Assembly (NCBI GenBank): GCA_963805295.1
Contig: CAWDTW010000058.1
Location: 108,342-172,341 of the forward strand
DNA from: Roseiarcus sp963805295
GTDB taxonomy: Bacteria; Pseudomonadota; Alphaproteobacteria; Rhizobiales; Beijerinckiaceae
Length of the DNA stretch: 64,000 nt
Direction: 5' to 3'
Part shown: positions 46,319 to 53,939 of the stretch, piece by piece
Layout: each line of letters starts with the position of its first letter
How positions within the stretch are numbered: position 1 is the stretch's first letter
The notes under the pieces: generated by a model
Told to the model about the DNA's origin: nothing
The model's database searches: none
Seen by the model: the letters and a program-made list of their open reading frames with translations, nothing else
Program-made: the position numbers and the translations under genes

Positions 46319-46578
46319 ATGAGAGAGCGACGCTACAGCGTCACCATCATGGCGAGCCGGCGCAACGGAACGCTTCTCATGTGGGCGTAACGAACCATCT
46401 CGGAGCGCGCGCGTTTCAGCATCGCAACGGGGTCGGCTCGCAGTTCACCGCGAAATACGGCGTCAAGACGCTCGTCTGGTACGAGCAGTTGAAGAAATGG
46501 GAGCGACGGTGGAAGCTCGAGCTGATCGAGCGGTTCATCCCGGACTGGCGAGACCTTTACGAGACGCTGAACAATTGA
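46319..46578 (+). pseudogene. GIY-YIG nuclease-family gene, unit A (frameshift and 39-base deletion)
   Basis: The N-terminus MRERRYSVTIMASRRNGTL (ATG 46319) is the beta-strand with the first Tyr of the GIY-YIG fold. One frame change later comes VTNHLGARAFQHRNGVGSQF, YGVKTLVWYE, then KKWERRWKLELIERFIPDWR to LYETLNN. Compared with unit B, 13 codons (HYGDVRDAIAREK) are deleted between short GC repeats, removing a conserved part of the domain. This solitary single-domain class (UPF0213/YhbQ-like) is widespread, with an unclear role. Confidence 0.8.
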
Positions 46579-46604
46579 TTTTCGAGATGCCTGTGGCGGC
46601 GTCT

Positions 46605-46630
46605 CTGGACCCCCGCTTTCGCGGGGGTGA
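46605..46630. repeat. Palindrome immediately upstream of group II intron A
   Basis: CTGGACCCCCGCTTTCGCGG then GGGTGA forms a GC-rich hairpin that ends one base before the GTGCG of the intron. Class C group II introns insert just 3' of such hairpins, usually terminators, so this is probably the intron's target structure. Confidence 0.75.
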
Positions 46631-48494
46631 GTGCGTCCGTGATGTTGTCTTGTCAGGGGGGTGAAAGTCCAACCGATGTGAAGTCGTGACACATGTAGCC
46701 GAAGGCAACTGCGTCGTCGCGAGACGGGGTGGGGAGCAGCCGGAGGCGAACGAACAGCCCGCAGGACGACGAACCCGTTTCGGCGGCGTGGCGCGGCGAG
46801 CCTGCTCACTCATGGCGAAGCCTGGGTCATGAGACCCGCCGGGCGCGTTGAGACGACTGCGAAAACGACGCTCGGGCCCATAACGTGGTTGGGGGCGGGA
46901 TGTTCGGACGGCGAGACAAAGGAAGCGGAGAGACCTGCGCGGCGTGTGCGAGCCGGGCAGGAGTCGAGAGCCCGCATACTACCGCTGTGGTCTGCGTCCG
47001 GAAGGGACGGACCGCGAGAGGACGGGGCAACATAAACCCGTGCGAGGGAAGGTGGGCAGGAAGGGGATGCGCGATGAACGGGTCGAGGCAACAGACCGTC
47101 GGGAGTGCCGACGAGGCTACACAAGGCGGAGAGGCTCGACGTGACTTTACGTGGGTCGAAGCCTCGATCTGGACGGAACGCATGCTGTCGGCGCTGGGCA
47201 ACGGCGTCAAAGGCGGCAAATGGTTCAGTTTGATGGATAAGGTGTTCGCGCCCAAGACGCTGGCGGCGGCCTGGACGAAGGTCCGGGCCAACAGAGGCGC
47301 GGCGGGCGTGGATGGGCAAAGCATCGAGCGGTTCGCGGCGAAGGCCGAAGATTATCTGGCCGAGCTGTCGGCGGCGCTGCGGGAGGGATCATACCACCCG
47401 CAAGCCGTCAAACGGGTCGACATCCCCAAGGGCGATGGAAGAACGAGGCCGCTGGGCATTCCGACGGTCAAGGATCGCATCGTCCAGCAGGCTGTCCGGC
47501 TCGTGATCGAACCGATTTTCGAAACGCGGTTCCGCGACGGGAGCTACGGCTTCCGACCGGGACGCGGATGCCATGACGCGCTGCGGGAAGTCGATCGGCT
47601 GATCACGGACGGCTACGCCCACGTCGTAGACGCGGACTTGGCCGGCTATTTCAATTCGATCCCGCATGATCGGCTGTTGGCGCGGGTCGAGGAGAAGGTC
47701 AGCGATGGCCGGGTTCTCGATCTGATCCGCGGCTGGCTGAAGGCCGACATCCTGAAAGGGCTGGAGAGGTGGACGCCGGCACGCGGCTCGCCGCAAGGCG
47801 CGGTGATCAGCCCGCTGCTGGCCAACATCTACCTCGACCCGCTGGATGCGGCGATGGCCGAACGCGGGCGCCGCATGGTGCGGTATGCGGACGACTTCGT
47901 CATCCTGTGCCGGACACGCGAGGAGGCGGACGCCGCCCTCGCGGAGGTGCGCGCCTGGGTGGGCGAAAACGGCCTCGCGCTGCACCCCGAAAAGACGCAT
48001 GTCGGCGACTGCCGGCAGCCGGGGCAAGGGTTCGAGTTCCTCGGCTACCGTTTCGAAGCCGGCCAGCGTCACGTGCGCCAGAAGAGCCTGAACAAGTTCA
48101 AGGACAGCATAAGGGAGAAGACGCGGCGCACACGCGGCGACAGCCTCGCCTGCGCCGTGAAGGATCTCAACCCGCTGTTGCGCGGCTGGTTCGGCTACTT
48201 CAAATATGCCCATCACACCACCTTCGGCAAGCTCGACGGGTTTGTCAGGCGGCGGCTGCGCGCCGTCCTGCGCAAGCAGGAAAAGCGCCCAGGGCGGGGC
48301 GTCTGCCGCGCCGACCATCAACGCTGGCCAAATGCCTTCTTCGCAGAAGCCGGGCTGTTCGCGCTTCACACGGCCTGGTTATCAGCGAGACAGTCTCGAT
48401 GAAGAAACCACCGACCGGAGAGCCGTATGCGGGAAAACCGCCCGTACGGTTCGGAGGGAGGGGTCGGCGAAAGCCGATCCCTACCCCTATCAAC
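46631..48494 (+). mobile_element. Group II intron A (probable class C), with encoded reverse transcriptase
   Basis: The 5' end GTGCG at 46631 matches the intron consensus. After the transcriptase gene, domain V is recognisable at about 48419-48452 (GAGCCGTATGCGGGAAAACC ... GTACGGTTC). It is followed by a domain VI hairpin (GGGGTCGGC-GAAA-GCCGATCCC) with an unpaired A in the TACCCC region, ending about CTATCAAC at 48494. The hairpin 5' exon and the lack of an endonuclease domain point to class C. The 3' boundary is uncertain by a few bases. Confidence 0.82.
47074..48402 (+). CDS. Group II intron reverse transcriptase/maturase, intron A
   Basis: 442 residues from ATG 47074 (AAGGGGA upstream); the open frame extends further back without support. 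Order: N-terminal DKVFAPKTLAAAWTKVRANRG-AAGVDG (RT-0/1), PLGIPTVKDRIVQQAVRLVI, SYGFRPGRGCHDALREV, catalytic VRYADDFVILCRTREEADAA (RT-5), GFEFLGYRFEAG, then the maturase X domain with LLRGWFGYFKYAHHTTFGKL and RRRLRAVLRKQEKRPGRG. No HNH endonuclease domain follows. The copy is intact and could support splicing and mobility. Confidence 0.92.
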   Translation: MNGSRQQTVGSADEATQGGEARRDFTWVEASIWTERMLSALGNGVKGGKWFSLMDKVFAPKTLAAAWTKVRANRGAAGVDGQSIERFAAKAEDYLAELSAALREGSYHPQAVKRVDIPKGDGRTRPLGIPTVKDRIVQQAVRLVIEPIFETRFRDGSYGFRPGRGCHDALREVDRLITDGYAHVVDADLAGYFNSIPHDRLLARVEEKVSDGRVLDLIRGWLKADILKGLERWTPARGSPQGAVISPLLANIYLDPLDAAMAERGRRMVRYADDFVILCRTREEADAALAEVRAWVGENGLALHPEKTHVGDCRQPGQGFEFLGYRFEAGQRHVRQKSLNKFKDSIREKTRRTRGDSLACAVKDLNPLLRGWFGYFKYAHHTTFGKLDGFVRRRLRAVLRKQEKRPGRGVCRADHQRWPNAFFAEAGLFALHTAWLSARQSR

Positions 48495-48758
48495 CTCCGA
48501 ACGTCTTCCCGTTCCCTCCGGCGCCCTCGCCGAGCGCGAGCGCCTCCTCGCGGTCGGGGGCGAGAATGAGATGAACGTGGTTGGGCGTCAGGCAATAGGC
48601 AAAAGACCGCCACGCCGTGGTTGCGGCATTGGCTCGCCAGGAGATCGCGATAGAGCGCGTCGTCGTCCTCGCCGAATAACACGCGCTCGCGCCGGGCGCC
48701 GCGCTCACGTGACGTGATGCAGCAGGCCAGGGACGACGAAGCGGGCGATGCGGGCCAT
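48495..48758 (-). pseudogene. RAYT transposase, N-terminal fragment cut by intron/unit A
   Basis: MARIARFVVPGLLHHVT (ATG 48758) starts the fragment. One base later in another frame come RGARRERVLFGEDDDALYRD and LLASQCRNHGVAVF; a further frame gives YCLTPNHVHLILAPDREEAL, with the HUH (HVH) nuclease motif. The coding sequence ends exactly where intron A ends (48494). The intron is antisense to this gene. With the C-terminal piece at 45.9-46.15 kb it may be one RAYT gene split by unit A with loss of about 30 codons. Confidence 0.8.
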
Positions 48759-48844
48759 ATGGATCCTCGGGCGATATGCTGTGGCGATCGAATTGGGGAT
48801 TGAGTAAACCGTCGGCGGCCGTAAGCCGCGATCGGAAGGCGCCG

Positions 48845-49804
48845 ATGGCGGCGAAAAAAGGAAAAGACGGGCGAGTCGCCGTAATTTCGAAATTTGGCGC
48901 TATGACATGGCCAAGGAGCGAGACTGTGGTCGAATGTGCCTTTGCCGACGAAGTGCTTCACGCTGGCAAATTCTGCGCGACGATCGCACGGGCGCGCGTG
49001 GCGCACTTTCATCGGCGACGGTTTATTCCTACGCCGAGGGATGACACCGCGACTGTCTCCTTCGTCAAGTTTGAGGGCAAGACCTACGCCGTGACTGCTC
49101 GCCACGTCATCGAAGCATTCGCCGCGCAAGCGGCGGCTGAAGGAATAGTGAACGAGAGCTATTTCCTGCCGGCGGCGCCGGGCGTGGAGTTGCACCCGAC
49201 GTTCATTTCGCCGCCGGCGCAGTGGCCCGACAAAGACCCCGACATTGCTCTGCGCCAGATTGACGATGATCTTTCTGCGTACATCGGCAAGGAGGCTTTT
49301 CCGTTAATGCGGGAACCCAAGCCCGAATTTCCTATTCGCTACGCCGCGGCTATCGGTTTCCCGACCTTGGAGAAAAGTGAAAACAAGAGCGGCGGGGTTT
49401 CAATGCGTGGTGTTCATGCTATCGCTGAAGGAGTCGGATCGCGAGAGGATGCCGACCAGCTTCAGTTCTTCAGCGAGCTTTTCGAAAGGGTGCCCGTAAG
49501 CTCGCTTAGCGGCGTAAGCGGAGGCCCTGTTTTTTGGAGCGACGGAGAGCACTTTGGGCTCATTGGGTTCGTCAAGCAGGCGCTTGATGTGAATCCCGTC
49601 GAGGGCGAGCAGACAATTTATGCCGGACCTAGGGTAAGTTTTGTCTGCCAGCGCACCAGCTTCGACCTGTTTGCTCGCTGGGCCGAATACGCCAACACGG
49701 AAATGCCGAAAAGGCGCGAAGTCCTCAATAGGTGGGCCGAGGCGCAAATGGCGAAGACGAAGGCAGGTAGGCAGCAACCGAATGGTAATTCGGCCGGTTC
49801 ATAA
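48845..49804 (+). CDS. Trypsin-like serine peptidase (cargo between units A and B)
   Basis: 319 residues from ATG 48845 (GGAAGG nine bases upstream); longer frames from 48776 lack support. A chymotrypsin-type triad can be proposed: His87 in YAVTARHVIEAF, Asp133 in DKDPDIALRQID and Ser225 in SLSGVSGGPVFW. No signal peptide is visible, so it would act in the cytoplasm, unlike DegP-type proteases. Such solitary trypsin-like peptidases often occur as effectors in defence or signalling cassettes, and the neighbour is a TIR-like protein gene. The substrate is unknown. The reading frame is clean, in contrast to its neighbour. Confidence 0.7.
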   Translation: MAAKKGKDGRVAVISKFGAMTWPRSETVVECAFADEVLHAGKFCATIARARVAHFHRRRFIPTPRDDTATVSFVKFEGKTYAVTARHVIEAFAAQAAAEGIVNESYFLPAAPGVELHPTFISPPAQWPDKDPDIALRQIDDDLSAYIGKEAFPLMREPKPEFPIRYAAAIGFPTLEKSENKSGGVSMRGVHAIAEGVGSREDADQLQFFSELFERVPVSSLSGVSGGPVFWSDGEHFGLIGFVKQALDVNPVEGEQTIYAGPRVSFVCQRTSFDLFARWAEYANTEMPKRREVLNRWAEAQMAKTKAGRQQPNGNSAGS

Positions 49805-50058
49805 GCTGGCTGCACTTCAGAGCCCTAGCATTACGGCTTCATTCAATCGCCCAAGTCTCCGCTTCGGGCCGCGCCGTTTCGGACGCGGATCGCGGCCTGT
49901 GAGGGCGGCGAGGCCGTTAAGGAACGCCGCGGAGCCGAGCGGGCGCCCATCGTCTCGGTGGCCCGCAGGGAAAAAGCATCAACCGGTTCATCGTCCATCA
50001 ACTCAAAGCGACGTCGTGAGGTAGACTAGGCTTAAACCCACATAACGAGTGCTGCTTG
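49805..50058. other. Spacer between peptidase and TIR-like gene
   Basis: 254 bases with no supported gene. Near its end, TAGACTAGGCTTAAACCCAC (50020-50040) is AT-richer and could contain a -10 element for the downstream gene. I see no terminator after the peptidase. Confidence 0.4.
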
Positions 50059-52040
50059 ATGACCGAACTTAAAGCATTTGTTGCGCACAGCTTTACGCCG
50101 GGTGATAAAGATCATTTTTCTCCTACTGACCAGGCTGTGGTGGGCGAATTCCTTAAGATCCTAGACGAAATCGCGAAGCTAAATCCGAATTTTTCATGGG
50201 AACATGCTGAGCTTGCCCAACCACGAGAAGTCAGCACAAGGTTCTATCTCTGTGGTCGGATAAGACTGTGTTTATCGCCATCTGTACGAAAAACGAACAG
50301 GTGATAACCAGTCTCAGTCCTAGGCGACTGCGCTGGTTTGGTAGACAGACAGAAGATGTCGTTTGGAAGACGTCCGATTGGATCATCCAGGAAATCGGCT
50401 TTGCAATAGGACGTGGCTGCAAACTGATAATTCTTCTTGAAGAGGGAGTTAGAAGGCCTGGCGGCTTGCAAGGTGATTTGGAGTATATTGAGTTTGCCCG
50501 TGCGTCTCCCGCCAACTGTTTCACGAAACTTTTGCAAATGATTAACAACATTGTGCCGCAGGTAAGGGCACTTGCTCCTGCTCAGGGTGCGCCGGTGTCT
50601 CTGCCCGAGAAGCATCCCGAAGTCACCGGAGGCGTTCGATTGGAAAACACCTAGTCAATCGTGGAGTTCGACAGAATACCAATTCGCGTTCCATATGGCC
50701 AAGCTTGATAAAGAAGACCAGATTGCGGAAAGCATAAGCAAGTCCTTCGTAGCTAATTCGTCTTTTTCACCGATCCAGAAAACAGCATGGCCTGCGTTTT
50801 GCGAATGGGATCAAATTGTTTATGGGAAGAATGGGAGTATCACCGAACTAAGACAGCTAGCAATTGTTCATTCTGAAAACAATGAAATTTTCAGATATCT
50901 TGCTCTTGCTCTTGCGTATTTTAAACAATTCAACGAATCTGCTCAGAATTATGAAATTGCGGCTGAAAAGGCAAGAGATCCGCATGACAAAATTTCTCTT
51001 TTAAGCAAGGCTGCTGTGCAGTACGTGCGCGATGGGGAAAGGGAGTCCGTAATAGAGCAGTTAGTAGAAAAGGTAAGGAAGATTACAGTGGAAAATAATA
51101 TTCATGAGAATGATGCACTCTTGGTACTGAAGGATATTTTCAACGAGTTAAAGGATACAGATATGCTCATTGCGATAATGCAGAGGATGGTAGAGTTAGC
51201 TCCTTCAGATACAGATACCCGGTTTGCCTTAGCGTCTGAGCATGCTAAAAGAAGCAATGAGGTGTTGTCGTTATATATCATTACAGGATGATACCGGTGG
51301 GCGACCGGCAGTCAGGTGCCTGGAACAACTTATGGGTAACGTATAGCGCTTAGGAGTTGAAGGCCCATTCCGTAGCTGCTTATCGGAAAGCCGAGGAGAT
51401 GGGCGAGACACTCGCAATTAGCAATCTAGCTTTGAAGTTCCTTTCGGAAGGATTTATCGATGAGGCAACACGACTATGCAAGGAGGCAATGAGTGCACCT
51501 AAATACCATGATAACCTCCTGACCACTATTTTTGAGGCAAATAACTTATTCGAAGTCGAAGAGAAAAAGATCGAAGAAATCCTTAAAGCGGTTGCTAAGG
51601 AGACCAGGTTGTACTCTAAGCGTGGGCGAGGACTTGCGCAAATAACCCCCTCACACTTGTCAGGTAAATGGGAAGGAGACGAATGTACATTGGATGTCGA
51701 TGTAAACGGCATGGAATTCGTTGCGAGGGGGAATTTCACAAAGCAAACAAATCCACTGACAAGCGGGCTTGGTGGGCTTTTGCACAGCGGTCAATCATCG
51801 ATGGTTGTTTACAAGGAGGAATGGCGGGTCGAATACAGAGGTAAAATCCACGGACGAACCGTGGAAGCTCATGTAGCAAGAGAATTAATAGATGACAGCC
51901 GGACACTGCTCAGCTCGATTGTGAATTCTATCCCCGTTTTGCTTGTATTGTCCTGCGATGAGAACGAGTTTGAAGCTATGGAACGCCCGCGGGATCAGCA
52001 AGCAAAATGGTACAAGCTAAAAAGAGTCCCTGTTGCATAG
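50059..52040 (+). pseudogene. AT-rich TIR-like / helical-repeat / beta-domain protein, several frameshifts
   Basis: ATG 50059 gives MTELKAFVAHSFTPGDKDHF, a beta-strand start like TIR domains. After a missing base near 50238 the adjacent frame reads KTVFIAICTKNEQV, SDWIIQEIGFAIGRGCKLII and LLEEGVRRPGGLQGDLEYIE, the later strands and helices of TIR-like/nucleotide-hydrolase folds. A shift near 50630 leads to TPR-like helices (SENNEIFRYLALALAYFKQF, DPHDKISLLSKAAVQYVRDG). Another near 51276 and a compensated pair near 51350 lead to KAEEMGETLAISNLALKFLS. A beta-rich end (LSGKWEGDECTLDVDVNGME, EEWRVEYRGKIHGRTVEAHV) finishes at 52040. The low GC content indicates transfer. An NADase or defence role is inference. 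Confidence 0.6.
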
Positions 52041-52654
52041 CATGACCTTTGCGAGTATTGATTCGGGACCCGAATAGTGCTGCGAGCGTATCGCGAAAGC
52101 CGGAGCGATAAGGAACGGCGGGAGGCTGTTCAAGCCCATTTCACCGACATTCGCCGCATGCCGCCTCCGACGACGGCCAATGTGGCCGGCATTCGCGATT
52201 TTCTCAAGCGGGTTGCCGGTTCCATAGCGCCCCGACGCGCTCGAGGCGTCAAGAACGGCCGTCGCGCGGGTGACCTCCGTCCAGTCCGGCGCGGCAATAG
52301 CGCACGTCTCCCGTCCATTTGAGTCGAACGCGTCACGCTTGCCGCCTTCCACCCGGTTGATGCGACCGGCGGAGGCCGCAACTTAAGCGATCATTCGGTG
52401 AATCTCGGCGACCAGGGTCTTCGAAATCGCAAATGGGGCGACGCCGAATGGAAGGCCGCGCGCGCCGCGATCGAGGCGCAGAGCGCGCGCGATGAGGCTC
52501 AGAAGGGGGGGTGACCTTTTGTGCCCTTGGCGCGAACCTTCAAGTCCTTCGTGTTTAATTTTTCAACACAAAGGACACGACGGTGGCACGAAGGTCACGA
52601 GATCATTCGTTTTGTTCCCCGCTTCAGCTGGACGACCTTGAAGTTGATCAGCAT
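52041..52654. other. Unassigned stretch between TIR-like gene and RAYT relic
   Basis: About 600 bases. A plus-strand frame at 52077-52322 (LLRAYRESRSDKERREAVQA and on) and another ending near 52515 (KWGDAEWKAARAAIEAQSAR) look partly protein-like but I recognise neither. 52555-52605 is a CACAAAGGACACGA-type low-complexity stretch common between genes. No RNA gene is seen. Confidence 0.35.
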
Positions 52655-52815
52655 TACGGTATCCCCCAACTCCCTGCACGGGTTCAAAGCCAAAGAGCGC
52701 GCCGCCGTCATCAGGCGCTCCTCGTCCGTCGCAACCGAGCCGAACCGTCGCCTGGAAGAGATGGCCGGTCACCTTGAGCCGCGCGTTGATTGTCGACGAA
52801 TAACGCCGGCTGGAG
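52655..52815 (-). pseudogene. RAYT transposase, middle fragment left of unit B
   Basis: Read leftwards from unit B: RRYSSTINARLKVTGHLFQ, then after a frame slip a GRFGSVATDEERLMTAAR-like stretch and LALNPCRELGDT, the middle of a RAYT. It starts where unit B begins, and unit B's far end carries the preceding RAYT segment (APDREEALAL), so unit B sits inside a RAYT gene. It is a different copy from the one at unit A. Confidence 0.7.
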
Positions 52816-52848
52816 CAGGTCAATGCAGCCGATGTCGGTCCCACTGTG

Positions 52849-52874
52849 TCACCCCCGCGAAAGCGGGGGTCCAG
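52849..52874. repeat. CACCCCCGCGAAAGCGGGGGTCC palindrome, unit B left
   Basis: Identical to the palindrome at 46182-46207. It again has an inverted partner after the GIY-YIG gene (53311-53336). Confidence 0.8.
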
Positions 52875-52985
52875 AGAACATCCGCGGGCGCTTGACCGCG
52901 AAGCGGCTTGGCTGCGACACATGACAATGCCGGACCCCGCTTTCGCGCCGCTATCCGCGGGGGTGAAATGGGCAAGGGCGTTTGG

Positions 52986-53284
52986 ATGAGAGAGCGACGC
53001 TACAGCGTCACCATCATGGCGAGCCGGCGCAACGGAACGCTTCTCATGGGGGCGTAACGAACCATCTCGGAGCGCGCGCGTTTCAGCATCGCAACGGGGT
53101 CGGCTCGCAGTTCACCGCGCAATACGGCGTCAAGACGCTCGTCTGGTACGAGCATTACGGCGATGTCAGGGACGCGATCGCGCGGGAAAAGCAGTTGAAG
53201 AAATGGGAGCGACGGTGGAAGCTCGAGCTGATCGAGCGGTTCAATCCGGACTGGCGAGACCTTTACGAGACGCTGAACAATTGA
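52986..53284 (+). pseudogene. GIY-YIG nuclease-family gene, unit B (frameshift only)
   Basis: MRERRYSVTIMASRRNGTL (ATG 52986), then one frame change at the GGGGGC run, then VTNHLGARAFQHRNGVGSQF, YGVKTLVWYEHYGDVRDAIA, REKQLKKWERRWKLELIERF and NPDWRDLYETLNN. It retains the 13 codons missing from unit A, so B is closer to the ancestral form. The frameshift near the second GIY-YIG strand probably inactivates it. Confidence 0.8.
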
Positions 53285-53310
53285 TTTTCGAGATGCCTGT
53301 GGCGGCGTCT

Positions 53311-53336
53311 CTGGACCCCCGCTTTCGCGGGGGTGA
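53311..53336. repeat. Palindrome immediately upstream of group II intron B
   Basis: Same hairpin as at 46605-46630, ending one base before the intron's GTGCG. Confidence 0.75.
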
Positions 53337-53778
53337 GTGCGTCCGTGATGTTGTCTTGTCAGGGGGGTGAAAGTCCAACCGATGTGAAGTCGTGACACAT
53401 GTAGCCGAAGGCAACTGCGTCGTCGCGAGACGGGGTGGGGAGCAGCCGGAGGCGAACGAACAGCCCGCAGGACGACGAACCCGTTTCGGCGGCGTGGCGC
53501 GGCGAGCCTGCTCACTCATGGCGAAGCCTGGGTCATGAGACCCGCCGGGCGCGTTGAGACGACTGCGAAAACGACGCTCGGGCCCATAACGTGGTTGGGG
53601 GCGGGATGTTCGGACGGCGAGACAAAGGAAGCGGAGAGACCTGCGCGGCGTGTGCGAGCCGGGCAGGAGTCAGAGCCCGCATACTACCGCTGTGGTCTGC
53701 GTCCGGAAGGGACGGACCGCGAGAGGACGGGGCAACATAAACCCGTGCGAGGGAAGGTGGGCAGGAAGGGGATGCGCG

Positions 53779-53939
53779 ATGAACGGGTCGAGGCAACAGA
53801 CCGTCGGGAGTGCCGACGAGGCTACACAAGGCGGAGAGGCTCGACGTGACTTTACGTGGGTCGAAGCCTCGATCTGGACGGAACGCATGCTGTCGGCGCT
53901 GGGCAACGGCGTCAAAGGCGGCAAATGGTTCAGTTTGAT
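53779..53939 (+). pseudogene. Intron B reverse transcriptase, 5' fragment
   Basis: First 53 codons (MNGSRQQTVGSADEATQGGE to GGKWFSL), identical to intron A, cut at the 4-bp duplication TGAT (53936-53939). The downstream part continues at 55376. Confidence 0.85.

Larger units (their letters stand above)
46152..48575 (+). repeat. Composite unit A (palindromes, GIY-YIG gene, group II intron, RAYT edge)
   Basis: Starts TCAATGCAGCCGATGTCGGT and ends within RAYT coding sequence near 48575. The same sequence, in the same orientation, recurs as unit B at 52819-56718, where a 1.43-kb element is inserted. Differences seen are a 39-base deletion in the A copy of the GIY-YIG gene, single-base changes, and one base in the intron 5' region. 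The two units bracket the peptidase/TIR-like cargo. Confidence 0.9.

Noticed and set aside
52077..52322. Hypothetical protein of 81 residues
   Set aside because: A partly protein-like composition but no ribosome-binding site, no recognised family, and it lies in repeat-rich relic DNA; left as unassigned.
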